Notes: generated from the letters alone by a model not told the origin. A DNA stretch of 64,000 nucleotides from Hemibagrus wyckioides (GCF_019097595.1 NC_080720.1:32725352-32789351), one strand, 5' to 3'; positions 1-13,800 are shown, counted from the stretch's first letter. Numbers and translations: made by a program.

Positions 1-165
1 CTGTATGATATAAACAACAACAATAACAACAAAGAAAACAAAGACACAATGTTTACCTGATGAAGAGCGTGCTAGGTCTCTGCTACTTGGAAGCGTTTGG
101 CGTGACTTGTGTGAGGTTGTGTGAGGTTGACTGATATGATTGTGGTGAACCAATAAAAGGGAAGA
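1..165 (-). other. MS4A-like gene A: non-coding exon 1 and start of intron 1 (rest off the left edge)
   Basis: Bases 1-56 match the intron at 17,780-17,834, and base 57 onward matches exon 1 of gene B. On the minus strand the exon ends with a donor (CATCAG then GTAAAC, 51-56). No start codon in a conserved frame is seen, so this is read as 5' UTR. The upstream exon end is not defined; about 165 is estimated from where the two copies stop looking exon-like. The coding exons of A lie to the left of the window. Confidence 0.55.
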
Positions 166-570
166 TTTATCAACAATGTCTTCTTGTGTTGTGTGATGTT
201 TATTAAATTACTTTAATTTTATATAATTTCATTGGCTACATGCAATTGGTTCTTTTTGGTGTTTATAGTGATTTATAATCCCACTCTAGTGTTTATAATG
301 ATTTATAATACCACAAGAGGTTCCCTTTTCAATCTGGGTCCTCTTAAGGTTTCTTCTTCATCTCAGCTCAGGTAGTTTTTTCTCAGCACAATCACCTCTG
401 ACCCGCAAATTAAGAATAAATGGGTAAACTTTTTATTACTATACTGAATAACATGTTCACCCCTTTAAAATATTAGGAACATTCCACACATGATGGATTT
501 TTTTCAATAAAAAAAAATTCAACATCAAAGAAAGAAGAAATAGAATGTCTCATGTCCTATGAAACTACAC
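166..570. other. Conserved 5' flank of MS4A-like gene A
   Basis: Bases from about 425 to 570 match 18,020-18,164 upstream of gene B, including the AACATGTTCACCCC stretch and an A-rich run. The intervening part (190-420) is specific to this copy. This is the presumed promoter side of gene A; no convincing TATA box was identified. Confidence 0.4.
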
Positions 571-1142
571 AAGGTCACATATGTAACCTGGTATCCTGAG
601 AAGGGAAAGAGGCACTGCGTCATGGCTATGGGAATGCTTCTATGTGGAAGTTGTTTCTGAAGCTCTGTGTGAAATCATGCCAATTTATCGGCATGTGTAG
701 GTTATATGACAAGTCTGGAGCACACCAGCAAGATCATAAAATGGCATCTACATCACAATACTCCAGCTTCTACTTGTCTGAAGGAAGCTCGAGTAGACAC
801 AGGGAACATGTGTAACCTGGTGTAGTTCCCTTTTTAGGTAACTCAACGCTGCTTCATGGCTGACGCTATGGGAACACCAATACCAATGCCACCACACACT
901 GGGAGAAGTCTGTCCCGGAGGTCATGAAAGAGCACAAACAAGCCAGGAGCAGAGAGTCATAAGCCCTGTAAGACCCAGAACACAGGAAAGAGGTCCAGGT
1001 CCAGGTTATAGAACCTGATAAAGCTGTGGAGGAGGGTAAAAGGCCTGCAGAAAGGCCAAATGACGGGCTTATAGCAGAGGCGTTTCCAGGGTCAGAAACT
1101 CCTCAGAGGATGACTTCATTTTTTCAAGGGGGGCTTGGAGAA
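571..1142. mobile_element. Long-TIR non-autonomous DNA element, copy 1, left part
   Basis: Starts with ACTACACAAGGTCACAT, followed by the family's terminal block (CTGAGAAGGGAA, then CACTGCGTCATGGCTATG). The same block opens copies at 11,660, 18,165, 22,290 and 62,290. There is no transposase. The ACTACACCAGG-like start and long TIRs suggest a CACTA/EnSpm-type non-autonomous family, which is an inference. This copy is split by repeat X from 1,143 and resumes near 2,990. Confidence 0.5.
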
Positions 1143-2990
1143 GTGTTGAGAACCCAGAGCCTCCCTCCAGGAGGACACCACAGGGTGGTCCTAGAGCCTT
1201 CTCCAATTACCAATATAATCCAATAGTTATGTAGTTCAAATTAGAAATTTGCAGAAAAACAAAGAAATAAAGAACTCCTCCAGGCTTGGATGAGAAAAAG
1301 CAACCGGGTATATTTAGAGAAAAATATCACCAAAACTGGCACTCAAATACACAGATTCATGAATCGATGCAGTCAAGTACACCCCCATTCACAAATCCCC
1401 CAGTATATATACCTTTTAGCCCAGCTGTCTAACCTTGCTGGGTTCTATTTTTCTATGGATTGTTTTGACGTTCACCCATTATTCCCCCTGAAAAACAGCC
1501 CCACCTTTCTGTGGCCTTCATACACTCTATGGGTCACAAGTTTTAATATTGACACATATTGGCTGTTGGTCTATCTAAACTTCTATTAAACCTTATTTCA
1601 CCCAAAAACACATTTGTTTCATTATACCCATTACACCTTTAATTCAACATTCACCCACATGTTCCATGTATTTGATTATTGTTGTTCCTGTGTAGTTCAT
1701 GGTGACTGGCTGACATTTATTAGAATTCTGAGGACTTTACCACTATTTTTATTATCACATTTACATTTACACCATTTTATGTATTCCCACTATTTAGGGC
1801 GCGAACGCTATATAATTTATATCAGGTTACCTAAGTAATACTGCTAATAAGGTAAAGGTAAAAGGGGCAAAATAGCTCTGCGTGAAGTGTAGTTTAATTT
1901 GGTTTACGTTGAGTTTATTTATTTATTTAGGCTAATAGTAGTCAGTTTACTTTAATTTAATTTAATTTTAATTTAAATTCCTAAATCCTCTCTATTAAAG
2001 TCTGTGATTTTCCATTACACTTACTCAGTGTGTTATGTCCCTATGTTTACATTAACATCTGCCACTGCAATAATATTTTGCTGGCGCTTCAATTAACATC
2101 TTCTCCAAACCCCCTCCCATCTCGGTACCTATTGTTTTGTTCTTACTTATGCCACAAGGAGTTTTACCAACTTTCCACTTGCTACAGTAAGCTACTTTTT
2201 ATTTGCATAAGATGATAAGACATGATATAACACCTGTGCATTATATATGGGTAGTTTTAACTTTAATTTTTCTAAAATAAACACTCAAGTCAGAATTGGG
2301 TCAAATAGGACTGTTATGGTGTTCTCGCCCTTAAGCCCCAGGATTCTGAACTTCGTCAACATGTTTTTTCGGTCTCAGTGGAGCCAACACCATGATATGG
2401 TATGATGTGCTAGCCTATGCCCTTGTGATGTTTACACCAAAGCCAGAAAGTTTGAGAATAAATAACCCACTAACGATGATTCAGCCAGTTTTGCTCATCA
2501 CTATTTTTATGATTTTATATATTTTTTTTGTCCTATAACTTCTATGTTTATGTTTGTGCTAATTTTATCTATTTATCATAAGCTTCCCTGTTGACTAATG
2601 ATTATGGCAGTTGCTTAATAGTGAAAGAATTATTAGATGACCAAGTAATCAAATAATTATTATTTTTATCAAATAATCAATAAATTAGAGATGCTAATTA
2701 GAGAGGCAACATGTCAATGATTAACAATGAGAGTAAGTACTGATTACCAAAATGAAAATCAGTATATGATTAAACATAACTGAATGAATGTAATGATTAA
2801 CCACTTTATCCTTAATCATTGTCTATGATTAAACAATTTATCTAGTTTCTTTGTTTATGTCTTAATGATTAAACCTGACTCAGATCTATCTTAAGGATTA
2901 AAAGAAAGTATTCAAAGTTATTATTAAAATTAGAATTAGAATTAGCATTAACCTTCCCTTACTGATTAAAATCAAACATACTTAATGATT
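1143..2990 (+). repeat. Interspersed repeat X, copy 1
   Basis: A non-coding, AT-rich repeat. It matches, in inverse orientation, the sequence split across 55,540-55,219 and 44,777-43,432, where a gypsy element interrupts it. Shared landmarks are CAAAACAATCC around the gypsy target site, the CCCCACCTTT block near 1,500, and AGTCATCGTTAGTGGGTTA-like sequence near 2,470 (inverse). From about 2,640 onward it is rich in TGATTAA-type motifs. No ORF beyond chance size; the family is not recognised. Confidence 0.5.
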
Positions 2991-5220
2991 AGGTATAAGA
3001 CAAGTATAAGTTTCAGAAATTTCCCACAGAAGCCCCTCCAGGACCACTTAGAAGTCCCACAGGTAAGTGGTCTACAGGTAAGCCTCAGCTGTCTGGCACC
3101 ACATAGGAGGTGCAAGACCAGAGAACAGGCATGTGACTACCACATATACCTCAATGTAGAGGGTGATAGGCCCTCAAAGAGGTGTGACTGCAGGAACTCT
3201 AGCATTGTACTAACAGGGCAGTGAACTAGATATTGACTAAGCTGGTTACACCAGTGGTAAAAGCTCAAAATAGTCTCCACAACCTCAGAGGGGAGAATGG
3301 AGTCTAGGACCTGGTCCCTCTCAGGGACCAGACCAGAGGTTCAAAATGTCAGGGTGGGGGTGGAGAATCACCCCAGGCACCTGAGAGAGGAGGTGTTGAG
3401 TCTCAGGTGCAGTCTCGTGTAGCAGACCCAAATGAATAACTTTGGCCGCTACAGTCATGACCTGAGCACCCTCTAAGCCTGAGAAGCAGTGAGCAATGGC
3501 CTAGTCAGATTTTAAAGTCAGACCTTTATGGCAGAAAGGGTAAAATTCTCCAGAGCAGGAGACAGATGTACATCATGGCTAAATCCTGAACTTTACCTCA
3601 GAAGGTACTAGAAAGCACACACTTCACTGGGTTGAGGCCTAAGGACCTCATGTGGGCAAGCACAGCATCTCAGTGCCTGGCTGCCACTTCCCTCGATTGA
3701 GCCAAGATGAGCCAGTCATCTGCATAATTGAGTACCTGGATGCCCCAGGGTGCAATAATGCCAGAGCAGTCTTCATGCACTCTGTGATGGTGAGCAATAA
3801 GACTAGGCCTAAACGGAGAACCCAGCACTGGTACACTATGCCCCAAAAGTGAACCAGGGCAGTCTCCTGTGCTCTGGCAGTATGCATATGTGAAGATATG
3901 TACCCTTCAGGATTATCTTTGCAAATCAGGACCTGATCTGAAACAGAATGACCTTGAGTATTAACATCCCAGACTTGTATGTTTCAGAAGACAATTCGGA
4001 GCACACAGGTCTACAATTGGGTGCAGCCCCCATCCTTCTTGGGAACCAAGACATGACGGCTTGACCTGGGAAGGGAATGTACTCTACTGCTCCTTTCTTA
4101 GATGAAAGAAGGAAAGACCCTGAAAGAAGGAGAACAGGAGACAAACTGGACTCTGTAGCATTATCCCACAGAACCCATTGTGATGCACCCAGCAGAAGCT
4201 TCCATGCTTCCAGGTGATCTGAGAGAGGTGTTATCCTCTCGCTGTGCTCACCTCGCATAGTGACCTAAAACAGCAAGCTCGCAGGGGCTAACCCAGGAGG
4301 TGGCAACACATAAAGAGTAGGAGCATGGGTAGTCATGGATGAACCCCAAAGCATCGGAGGTGGCGGAGTAGGCAGCAGTGTGAATGGCCCTAAAGGGGCA
4401 TCCCTGAGAATCCTAGCTCACTGGGTGTTAGGATTCCTTTCTGGCCCACATGGTGGAGATGGTTGTCTCTCACCTGGGGTACCTGCTCTGTTGAACCACC
4501 AAGATTTTACATGGGGTGTTTAAGGCTGCAACACTGGCCTTCTTTTCCTGCCTCAGCAGGCCAGGCTGTGGCTGGTGGCTACTGGCCTAGCCCTAGCTCC
4601 TCACTGCAGCGAAGGAAAAACAGGCCCTTAGAAGACATCAGGACATCTAAAAGAAAGGTTTTGTCCATTTCTTTGATCTGTTACATTGCCTTTCTGTGGC
4701 AACTAAATGCAAATGAAATGGCCGATTGCATGGGCCATCTGCTTAGTGGCACAGAGGGCTAAATCTGTTTAGAATTCAGACCTCATTGATGAGCCCCTTC
4801 CCACAGATGAGCTCCTTTAGCAGGTCAGCTCGGTAGGACTGCTAAACTGCAACAGCTTTACCTGTGGGATTGTAGGCCTTCCCTATAAGGCAGATGTGGC
4901 CAAACAGGGCCTCAATGAGAATGCAGATTTTCTCCATGCAGCCAATGAAGGGGAGAAATAGACTGCAAGCATCTCTTCAACCCTAGGCATCACCGCATAC
5001 TCCTGTTCATCAAAGTCTACAATGCCTGAATATTCAGCAGTCACTGAGGAGAACAGTCAGGCAGAATAAGGATTATTCCACAACCTTGACACCTCAGTGT
5101 GGAGGTATAGGGAAAATGGTAGATGCCTGCACGAAGGTGGAAGGTGGCGTGAAGTTAGTCAGAGATTGTCAAGCTCATAGTGGACAACACTAACCTTTCA
5201 TCATGCCAAACTAAGCTAAG
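2991..5220. mobile_element. Long-TIR non-autonomous DNA element, copy 1, right part (truncated)
   Basis: Internal sequence of the family seen in full at 11,660-15,131: blocks around 3,060-3,200, 3,520-3,860 and 4,130-4,330 recur near 12,530-12,670, 25,160-25,430 and 13,430-13,640. The right TIR is missing; the element stops near 5,220 inside an internal block and runs into the 3' flank of gene B. ORFs on either strand are short and not conserved between copies. Confidence 0.5.
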
Positions 5221-5224
5221 CTAT

Positions 5225-6827
5225 CAGCGATGAAACACCAGAAGCAGCAACAGATGACTTTAATGTCATCATGGATGAAAAGAAAAAATGGAGATGTGAC
5301 TTGGTTGATTCAGTAAATTAGCTCAGGTCAGGATAATCATATTTTCATGAACATTCTGTGTAGCATGAAAATGAGTTCACTTTAAACGGCACAATTTCTC
5401 TCAGCAATGTATGACAAGCAGACTCTGAATTCTAGTTTAATGTTAGACTCATGATCATAACTCAGTTTTCCTATCAGAGGACAGATGAGGTGGACAGTTA
5501 GGACACATGGAATGTATCCTTGAATGGATAGATGTGATTGAATGGATAGATGGAGGACAATGTTCTTTATATATATTTTTATGTTTGTGAGATTGTGTGC
5601 CAATCTTGCATCCTGTGTACCAAATAAGTAATGTATCTACTGTATAAGTAATGTATCTACTTTTCCCATCCTTTTGGATTACAGCAGTAAGGAGTACAGA
5701 TGTTTATTCCTACCCTGCTATAATACAGTGATGGAGGCATAAAAATGATCAATTTTAGGTATTTGTGATGCACCAAAAATTAGCACCAGGAATGTAAATA
5801 TTTTAATTTGTTCATTAACTAAGAGTGATTGTTTATTCATGAGAGACAATTATTAAAGCAATGATTTGAAACATTTTCATATAATTTTTATAAAAATTAT
5901 AAAATTATATTACATATTAATATTGTGAAAATAGTGATTCAACACAAATGGTTCAAAAAAGCTTTTTGCTTATTCTATTCTAATCACCTACAGTTTGGTG
6001 GATGTGTCTCTGACAAACGTACTGTGCAACATGTGATTTATTTCACATTTTCAGATACAGCAGTTAGTTGAAAGTAAAAGTTTGTTCAACAGTGGAATTT
6101 GAGTCTTACATTATTTAAATTGTATGCACACACAAAACATTAATGATGAACATTTTTGACTTTATAAAATTATTCTCTCAAGTTTTGGTGATCGGCCACT
6201 ATTAAACAATAAAGAAAGTAAGATATATTTTTTATATAAACAGTTTAGTAGCCTATTATTCTTTTTGACAGAATTTATCAGTATAATCAACTTCATTATT
6301 TCCTTGATTTTGTAGCACCATAGTCCCTAAATGTATGTAAATGCAGGAAATGGAATTCAAATCAAAAACATTTTCTCTCATTTTGTGTCCCCCCACTTCT
6401 CGAAACAAAGTTACCCTGTCATACTGGTGCATGTATCATAAAAATAGACAAACATTTAGAAGCTACTGCATGTGGGAAGTTTATTTTAATTGTTGTTTAT
6501 CTGTTAATCATACAATTAAACATTATAGTACAGTTTAACTGCTATTGCCATCTGTAATCTTGCACTATCATTTTACAGCAAATGCTTTCATTTATCTTAC
6601 TCTTCAGTGAGAAGCTAACTACATTTCATCATCTTAGAAAATGTAAACTGCACAATGACAATAGAATCGAAGCAGAATACAGGGTTAAAAGTCACCGCTA
6701 CATCAATGCTAATTTATTCAGAGGTCATTTTTAGACATGAAGCTGAAACAGGAAGTAGGATTTGTCTGCAAAAGTAGGGCAAGTTTCAGAAAAGAACTAA
6801 ACCACAGTAGCTGATTACAGGTGGTTG
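5225..6827 (-). other. 3' flank and 3' UTR of MS4A-like gene B
   Basis: This segment is repeated downstream of gene C (19,020-22,023) and of gene D (36,160-36,464 plus 60,490-61,668). No coding exon is visible. A short minus-strand ORF at 5,382-5,603 recurs at 19,185-19,406 only because the DNA is duplicated. A conserved AATAAA lies at 6,713-6,718. Confidence 0.55.
6713..6718 (-). terminator. Candidate poly(A) signal of gene B
   Basis: AATAAA on the minus strand about 110 nt after the stop codon. The same hexamer in the same context (TGAATAAATTAGCAT-like) is present for C (21,878-21,883) and D (61,554-61,559). Conservation among three copies supports it, but the copies are recent duplicates. 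Confidence 0.4.
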
Positions 6828-6914
6828 TTATGGATCTTGGTTGAAGTAGTAATCAGGATTGTTCATCTGCAATGTGTACATCACCTCTGTAGTCACCGCC
6901 TGTGAATACATCGG
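6828..6914 (-). CDS. MS4A-like gene B, last coding exon
   Basis: Acceptor TTTCCATTACAG, then 28 codons and TAA. It encodes the cytoplasmic tail: [19 protein letters not shown], followed by PDYYFNQDP. The tail has several tyrosines (VMYTL, DYYF) that could be phosphorylated or sorting motifs; that is inference. Nearly identical exons at 22,024-22,095 and 61,669-61,755 confirm it is a real exon. Confidence 0.8.
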   Translation of the reverse strand, partial: PMYSQAVTTEVMYTLQMNNPDYYFNQDP

Positions 6915-7231
6915 CTGTAATGGAAAGATTGAAACACACACACACACACACACACAATTTCCTTATTTATGCTTTATATACATGACTTGAGTTCTAGGGT
7001 CACAAGAATGTTTAGACAGGAAATGCTTCTCAGATTCAGAATACCATTACATATCTATATATCTTCAGAAATCAATCATGTTTTTTTTATTGTGCATTCC
7101 AAGTAAGGTCAATCAAACTGGAGTTGGGTTGTTTTGATTAAGTAATAATAACTTGTAAAAATACAGGTAACTTACAAAGATAAAGTTCATTAAAAGTATG
7201 TTTTTATATTTATTAAAAGCAGTATATGGAA

Positions 7232-7280
<49 letters not shown>

Positions 7281-7790
7281 GGAAAAAATAAGAAACAACT
7301 GCAAAATAATCAGTTTCTTATGTTTTTTTCTTACAGGTTCATGTATTGGTGAGATGAAAAGTGTTGTTTCATTTTTTGTGAACTGCTGACAATATTTCTA
7401 AATTCATATATTTTATATTTTATAATATTTTATTTCAAATATTGTTATTTAGAGTGTATAATTAAAGGAAATGACAACACATCAAAATAACCCAAGAGCA
7501 TGCAGTATTTGCAGAGCTTTAATAACTCAAATAAAACAAAATGCAAATAATTTGTAAACAAATTGTGTTAATGCTTCGGCTAAATAACATTAAGAAATCA
7601 GTATTTGGTGGAATAACCCCGATTTGCATGTGTTTTGGCTCCATGATCTCCACCAGTTTCTCACATTGCTGTTGGGGAACTTTATACCACTCTTTTTGCA
7701 GAAAAAAGCAAACAGCTCAGCTTTGCTTCATGGTTTGTGACCATTCATCTGCTGATTCATTGCAGTGGTCTCTTACTTTTTTTTCCAGAG

Positions 7791-7864
<74 letters not shown>

Positions 7865-10800
7865 GGGTTGGACAATGAAACTGAAACACTGGCCAATTTA
7901 GTGTTGGAGGTTTCATGGCTAAATTTGACCAGCCTGGTGGCCAATCTTCATTGATTGCACATTCCACCAGTAAGAGCAGAGTGTGAAGGTTTAATTAGCA
8001 GAGTAATAGCACAGTTTTGCTTAAAATATTGCAATGCACACAACATTATGGGTGACATATTAGAGTTCAAAATAGGACAAATTGTTGGTGCACGTCTCGC
8101 TGGCGCATCTGTGACTAAGACAGCAAGTCTTTGTGATGTATCAAGAGCCACGGTATCCAGGGTAATGTCAGCATACCATCAAGAAGGACGAATCACATCC
8201 AACAGGAGTAACTGTGGACGCAAGAGGAAGCTGTCGGAAAGGGATATCCGGGTGCTAACCCAGATTGTATCCAAAAAACATAAAACCACAGCTGCCCAAC
8301 TCACTGCAGAATTAAATGTGCACCTCAACTCTCCTGTTTCCACCAAAACTGTCCGTCGGGAGCTCCACAGGGTCAATGTACATGGCCGGGCTGCTATAGC
8401 CAAACTTTGGTCACTCGTGCCAGTGCCAAACGTCGGTTTCAATGTTGCCAGCAGCAAAAATCTTGGGCTGTGGACAATGTGAAACATGTATTGTTCTCTG
8501 ATGAGTCCACCTTCACTGTCTTTCCCACATCCAGGAGAGTTACGGTGTGGAGAAGCCCCAAAGAAGCGTACCACCCAGACTGTTGCATGCCCAGAGTGAA
8601 GCATGGGGGTGGATCAGTGATGGTTTGGGCTGCAATATCATGGCATTCCCTAGGCCCAATACTTGTGCTAGATGGGCACGTCACTGCCAAGGACTACCGA
8701 ACCATTCTGGAGGACCATGTGCACCCAATGGTTCAAACATTGTATCCTGAAGGCGGTGCCATGTATCAGGATGATAATGCACCAATACACACAGCAAGAC
8801 TGGTGACAGAGTGGTTTGATGAACATGAAAGTGAAGTTGAACATCTCCCATGGCCTGCAGAGTCACCAGATCTAAATATTATTGAGCCACTTTGGGGTGT
8901 TTTGGAGGAGCGAGTCAGGATACGTTTTCCTCCACCAGCATCACATAGTGACCTGGCCACTATTCTGCAAGAAGAATGGCTCAAAATCCCTCTGACCACT
9001 GTGCAGGACTTGTATCTGTCATTCCCAAGACAAATTGATGCTGTATTGGCCGCAAAAGGAGGCCTTACACCGTAATAATGAATTATTGTGGTCTAAAACC
9101 AGGCGTTTCAGTTTCATTATCCAATCCCTGTATATATACACTATATTGCCAAAAGTATTCACTCACCCATCCAAATAATCAGAATCAGGTGTTCCAATCA
9201 CTTCCATGGCCACAGGTGTATAAAATCAAGCACCTAGGCATGCAGACTGTTTTTACAAACATTTGTGAAAGAATGGGTCGCTCTCAGGAGCTCAGTGAAT
9301 TCCAGCATGGAACTGTGATAGGATGCCACCTGTGCAACAAATCCAGTCGTGAAATTTCCTCGCTCCTAAATATTCCACAGTCAACTGTCAGCTGTATTAT
9401 AAGAACGTGGAAGTGTTTGGGAACGACAGCAACTCAGCCACGAAGTGGTAGGCCACGTAAACTGACGGAGCGGGGTCAGCGGATGCTGAGGTGCATAGTG
9501 TGAAGAGGTCGCCAACTTTCTGCAGAGTCAATTGCTACAGACCTCCAAACTTCATGTGGCCTTCAGATTAGCTCAAGAACAGTGCGCAGAGAGCTTCATG
9601 GAATGGGTTTCCATGGCCGAGCAGCTGCATCCAAGCCATACATCACCAAGTGCAATGCAAAGCGTCGGATGCAGTGGTGTAAAGCACGCCGCCACTGGAC
9701 TCTAGAGCAGTGGAGACGCGTTCTCTGGAGTGACGAATCGTGCTTCTCCATCTGGCAATCTGATGGACGAGTCTGGGTTTGGCGGTTGCCAGAAGAACGG
9801 TACTTGTCTGACTGCATTGTGCCAAGTGTAAAGTTTGGTGGAGGGGGGATTATGGTGTGGGGTTGTTTTTGAGGAGCTAGGCTTGGCCCCTTAGTTCCAG
9901 TGAAAGGAACTCTGAATGCTTTAGCATACCAAGACATTTTGGACAATTCCATGCTCCCAACTTTGTGGGAACAGATTGGAGCTGGCCCCTTCCTCTTCCA
10001 ACATGACTGTGCACCAGTGCACAAAGCAAGGTCCATAAATACATGGCTGACAGTCTGGTGTGGATGAACTTGACTGGCCTGCACAGTCAAGTTCAACACT
10101 ACTCACAGTATAATATACACACTACTTCGGGTGAAATTTCTGGATGCACCTAAAATGCACTATAACCTTTACAGGTGAACTTAATTTGACCTTCTCTACA
10201 CTTTTGTATGCACATGTCCAACTGTTCAGTGTTTCAGTACTTTTTGCATAACTTGCTGTTCTCTAACAAGGTGCTTAACAGCAAAATTCACAACTGGTGT
10301 TTGATCCATGAATCGACCAATAAATTTTCTGGTTCAGTTAGAATTGGTATTTAAACAGTCCTCTTCATCATGCCATTCACAATTTGACATCTTTAGACCA
10401 AGACCACACCTAACAATTGATCAACAGTGCCTCGGCATTGCGAGGCTTCAAACAGGATGTTCTCAGAGGGAAGTGGCCCCTGAGCTTAGAGTGTCACAGA
10501 GTGTCATCAGCAGGTTGCGACAGAGATACAGAGAGACTGGAAGAGTCACAGAAATGCATAGAAGTGGACGTCCTTTGGCCACATCCCACGTTGATGACCG
10601 CTTCATTGTGAACAGTGTCCTGAGGACCAGATGATGAATGCTACTCAACTCCAGGCACATTTAAGGGAGGTGAGAGGCACCCAAGTGTCACGTCAGACCA
10701 TTCGAAACTGTTTACATCAGTGTGGTCTGCATGCTAGACGACCTGCAAGGGTACCTGACCACACCACCAGGCACAGGTGTCATCGTCTTGCATGGGCCAG

Positions 10801-13800
10801 CTGGATGAGGGACCAGTGGGCCTCAGTGTTGTTCTCTGATGAAAGTTGATTCACGTTGAGCAGAAATGATGGCCACCAATGATGTCAAGGAGAGGGCTAT
10901 GCATCAGCCACTGTTGTGGTGGTGTTACAGGCTGGGCAGGTGTGTCTATTCAATACAGAACTGCCCTACATCTTGTGAATGGTACAGTGACAAGCCAATA
11001 CTACCTGAATAACATCATTAATCCAGTCATTGTGCCCCTGCATGAACAACACAGGCCTAATTTCATCTTCATGGACTACAATGCTCCAGCTCATCGAGGT
11101 TGAATCATTAGAGAACGGCTGCTGGAGGCTGGGGTACCTCAAATGGAGTGGCCTGAACTGTCTCCAGACCTGAATCCCATAGAAAACCTATGGGATCAGC
11201 TGAGTCGCCGTGTAGAGGCTCGTAACCCTGCACCCCAGAACCTCAATGACCTGAGGGCTGCCCTTCAAGAAGAGTGGAATGCCATGCCTCAGCAGACAAT
11301 AAGTCGAATCGTGAACAGCATGAGATGTCATTGTCAAGCTGTAATTGATGGTCAAGGACACATGACAAATTATTGAGCCATTGACATTTTTTTGTTGTGG
11401 TATACCCACCACTGTTGTTGGCTTTTGTTTCAATAAATTGTTTGAGATGAGGAAATCAGCACTGCTTCTACTTAAATGCCCTACTTTCATGATATAATAT
11501 CAATGTAGCGTGAACTTTTTACATTTTCCATAAATTTCACCCAAAAGCCAAATATCCTTAACTTTTTGTGAGTAGTGTATATTCATAGTATAAATATACT
11601 ATAAATACATTATAAATATATACTATAAATATATGACTTTGGACCGGAAAAATGTGGTCACCACATTATGTATGTACCCCTGTTCCCTGAGAAGGAAAAG
11701 AGACGCGTATGTACCCCTGTTCCCTGAGAAGGAAAAGAGACGCTGCGTCATGGCTGATGTTATGGGAATGCTTCTATGTGGAAATTGTGTCTGAAGCTAT
11801 ATATGAATTACCGGCTCGGGTAGGTCATGTGATGAAGCAAAGCGAGCCAGAAAGATCATAAAAGGGCATCTGTGTCACATTACCACAATTTCTATTTGTC
11901 TGAAGAAATAGCAAGCATCTGGATGTGGTTAGTGATGCAGCATCTCGTTCCATCCTCAGGGAACCGGGCTACATGGGTAACCCGATGTAGTTCCCTTTTG
12001 AAGAAACTCGCCGCTGCTTCATTTCTGATGCTATCAGAACGTCAATAACAATGCCACCACATGCTGGGAGATGTTTGTCCCGGAGGTTGTGAAAGAGCAC
12101 AACTGAGCCAGGAGCAGAGCATCATTAGCCCTGTAAGACTCATGACACAGGAGTGTGGTCCAGGTCCAGGTTATGGAACCCGATAAAGGTGTGCGGAGAG
12201 GACCATCCCACCGCAGCACAAACATCCTGGGGGGGACGCTACCCAGCACAAGGTGCTGTTTGAAGACCAGATTGCTTTTGCTGTGGTTGCCAAAGCAGAG
12301 GAAAAGCTAGAGGACCTATGCCCTGTGCTCAACCAATAGGTGTAAGTCCTAAGAACCCAAACTGGGCACAGCAGGTCTCTCATGCTCTGGCAACTCATGG
12401 GGCGGAGGGCAGAAGGCCTGCAGAAAGGCCAGATGCCCCGCTTATAGCAGAGCTGTTTTCAGAGTCAGAAACTCCTCAGAGGCTGACACTATTGGCTCAC
12501 AGGGGGGTTGTAGAAGCCATGACATGGTCTACAGGAAAGCCTCAGCTCCCTGGCACCACGTAGAAGGTGAGAGACCAGAGAACAGGCACGTGACTCGCAG
12601 CAATGGCTGCCACGTATAACTCAATGTAGAGGGTGATAGGCCCAAAAAGGGGCATATCTGCAGGAACTCTAGCACCATATTTATAGGGCAGTGAACAACA
12701 TCCTAACAATGCAGATTACACCAGAAGTGATAGTTGGGAGAGGTAATTTAGGAGCATATGCATTCCACCACCTACAGGTGGAAATTCCATTCCCCGGCAC
12801 TCAGCCCCTGCCTCAGCAGGAAGCCTGCTTCCTGATCATGTGCTCTGGAGTGTAAAAAGCCCTCAGTGAGAGAAATCTGGTCTCTACCTAGAGCCAGATC
12901 TGGTGCACCAACCTGAACAGGGGGTGCAAACACAGACTGCCCTAATGATTGAATAAGGGGACCTCCAAAGGGGGACATCTGTTGAAACATTCCTGCAACA
13001 AGGGCATGCCCTAAGAGTGGGATGCAAGGTGAGAAACCAGGGTCTGTCCACATAAGAAGATTAAGAAGCTTGTGGGGTGTAACTCTTGTGACCCTGAAAA
13101 GGGTGTCTGTAGCTGTGAAAACCCATGCTTCTGAGCCAGTGTTGAACCAGTCTCACGTGTAACAGATCCAAAGGAATAGCTTTGGCCGTTACAGTCATGA
13201 GCCGAGCACCCTCTATGCCGGAGATGCAGAGAGGCACTGGCCTAGTCAGATTTTAACCCACTGGGGTCTGGGTGTCTTGTGTGTGGGCCCATAGAAAAAC
13301 AGCTAAATTATAACACTCAGAAAGTAAGGAGAATGCACCCTACAGCCCCTTTCTCAGTCGCGAGAGAGGTTCCTCATGGAGGAAAAAGGTTCGGTTTGTG
13401 CCAACAGCAGTGGGCAGCACACTCTGAAAGAAGGAGAATGGGAGACAAACTGGATTCTGTAGCCTTATCCCACACAACCCATTTTGGTGTACCAAGCAGA
13501 AGCTTCCATGCTGCCAGTTGATCTGAGAGAGGTGTTAGCCTCTTACTGTTCTCACCTCGCATCGTGACCTGAAAGCTGGCAGGGGCTAACCCAGGAGGTG
13601 GCAACACATAAGGAGCAGAAGCGTGGGTGGCTATGGCTGAACCCCAAAGCACAGGAGGTGGCAGGGTAGGCAGCAGTGAAAAAGGCAGTAAAGGGGCATC
13701 CCTGAGAACCCTAGCCCTCATGCATTAGGATTAATTTCTGGCCCACATGGCAGAGATGCTTATCTATAAGGCAGATGTGGCCCGACAGGGCCTCAATGAG

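Noticed and set aside
5382..5603. Conserved 73-codon minus-strand ORF also present at 19,185-19,406
   Set aside because: Conservation follows from recent duplication of the whole flank; no domain, no splice context, and truncated in unit D.
7113..7967. ORFs rich in YIYIYI on both strands
   Set aside because: They are translations of (TA)n microsatellites.
12772..13053. 93-codon minus-strand ORF repeated at 23,543-23,824
   Set aside because: Lies inside the long-TIR repeat and is disrupted in copy 6 (63,444-63,719); no recognisable domain.
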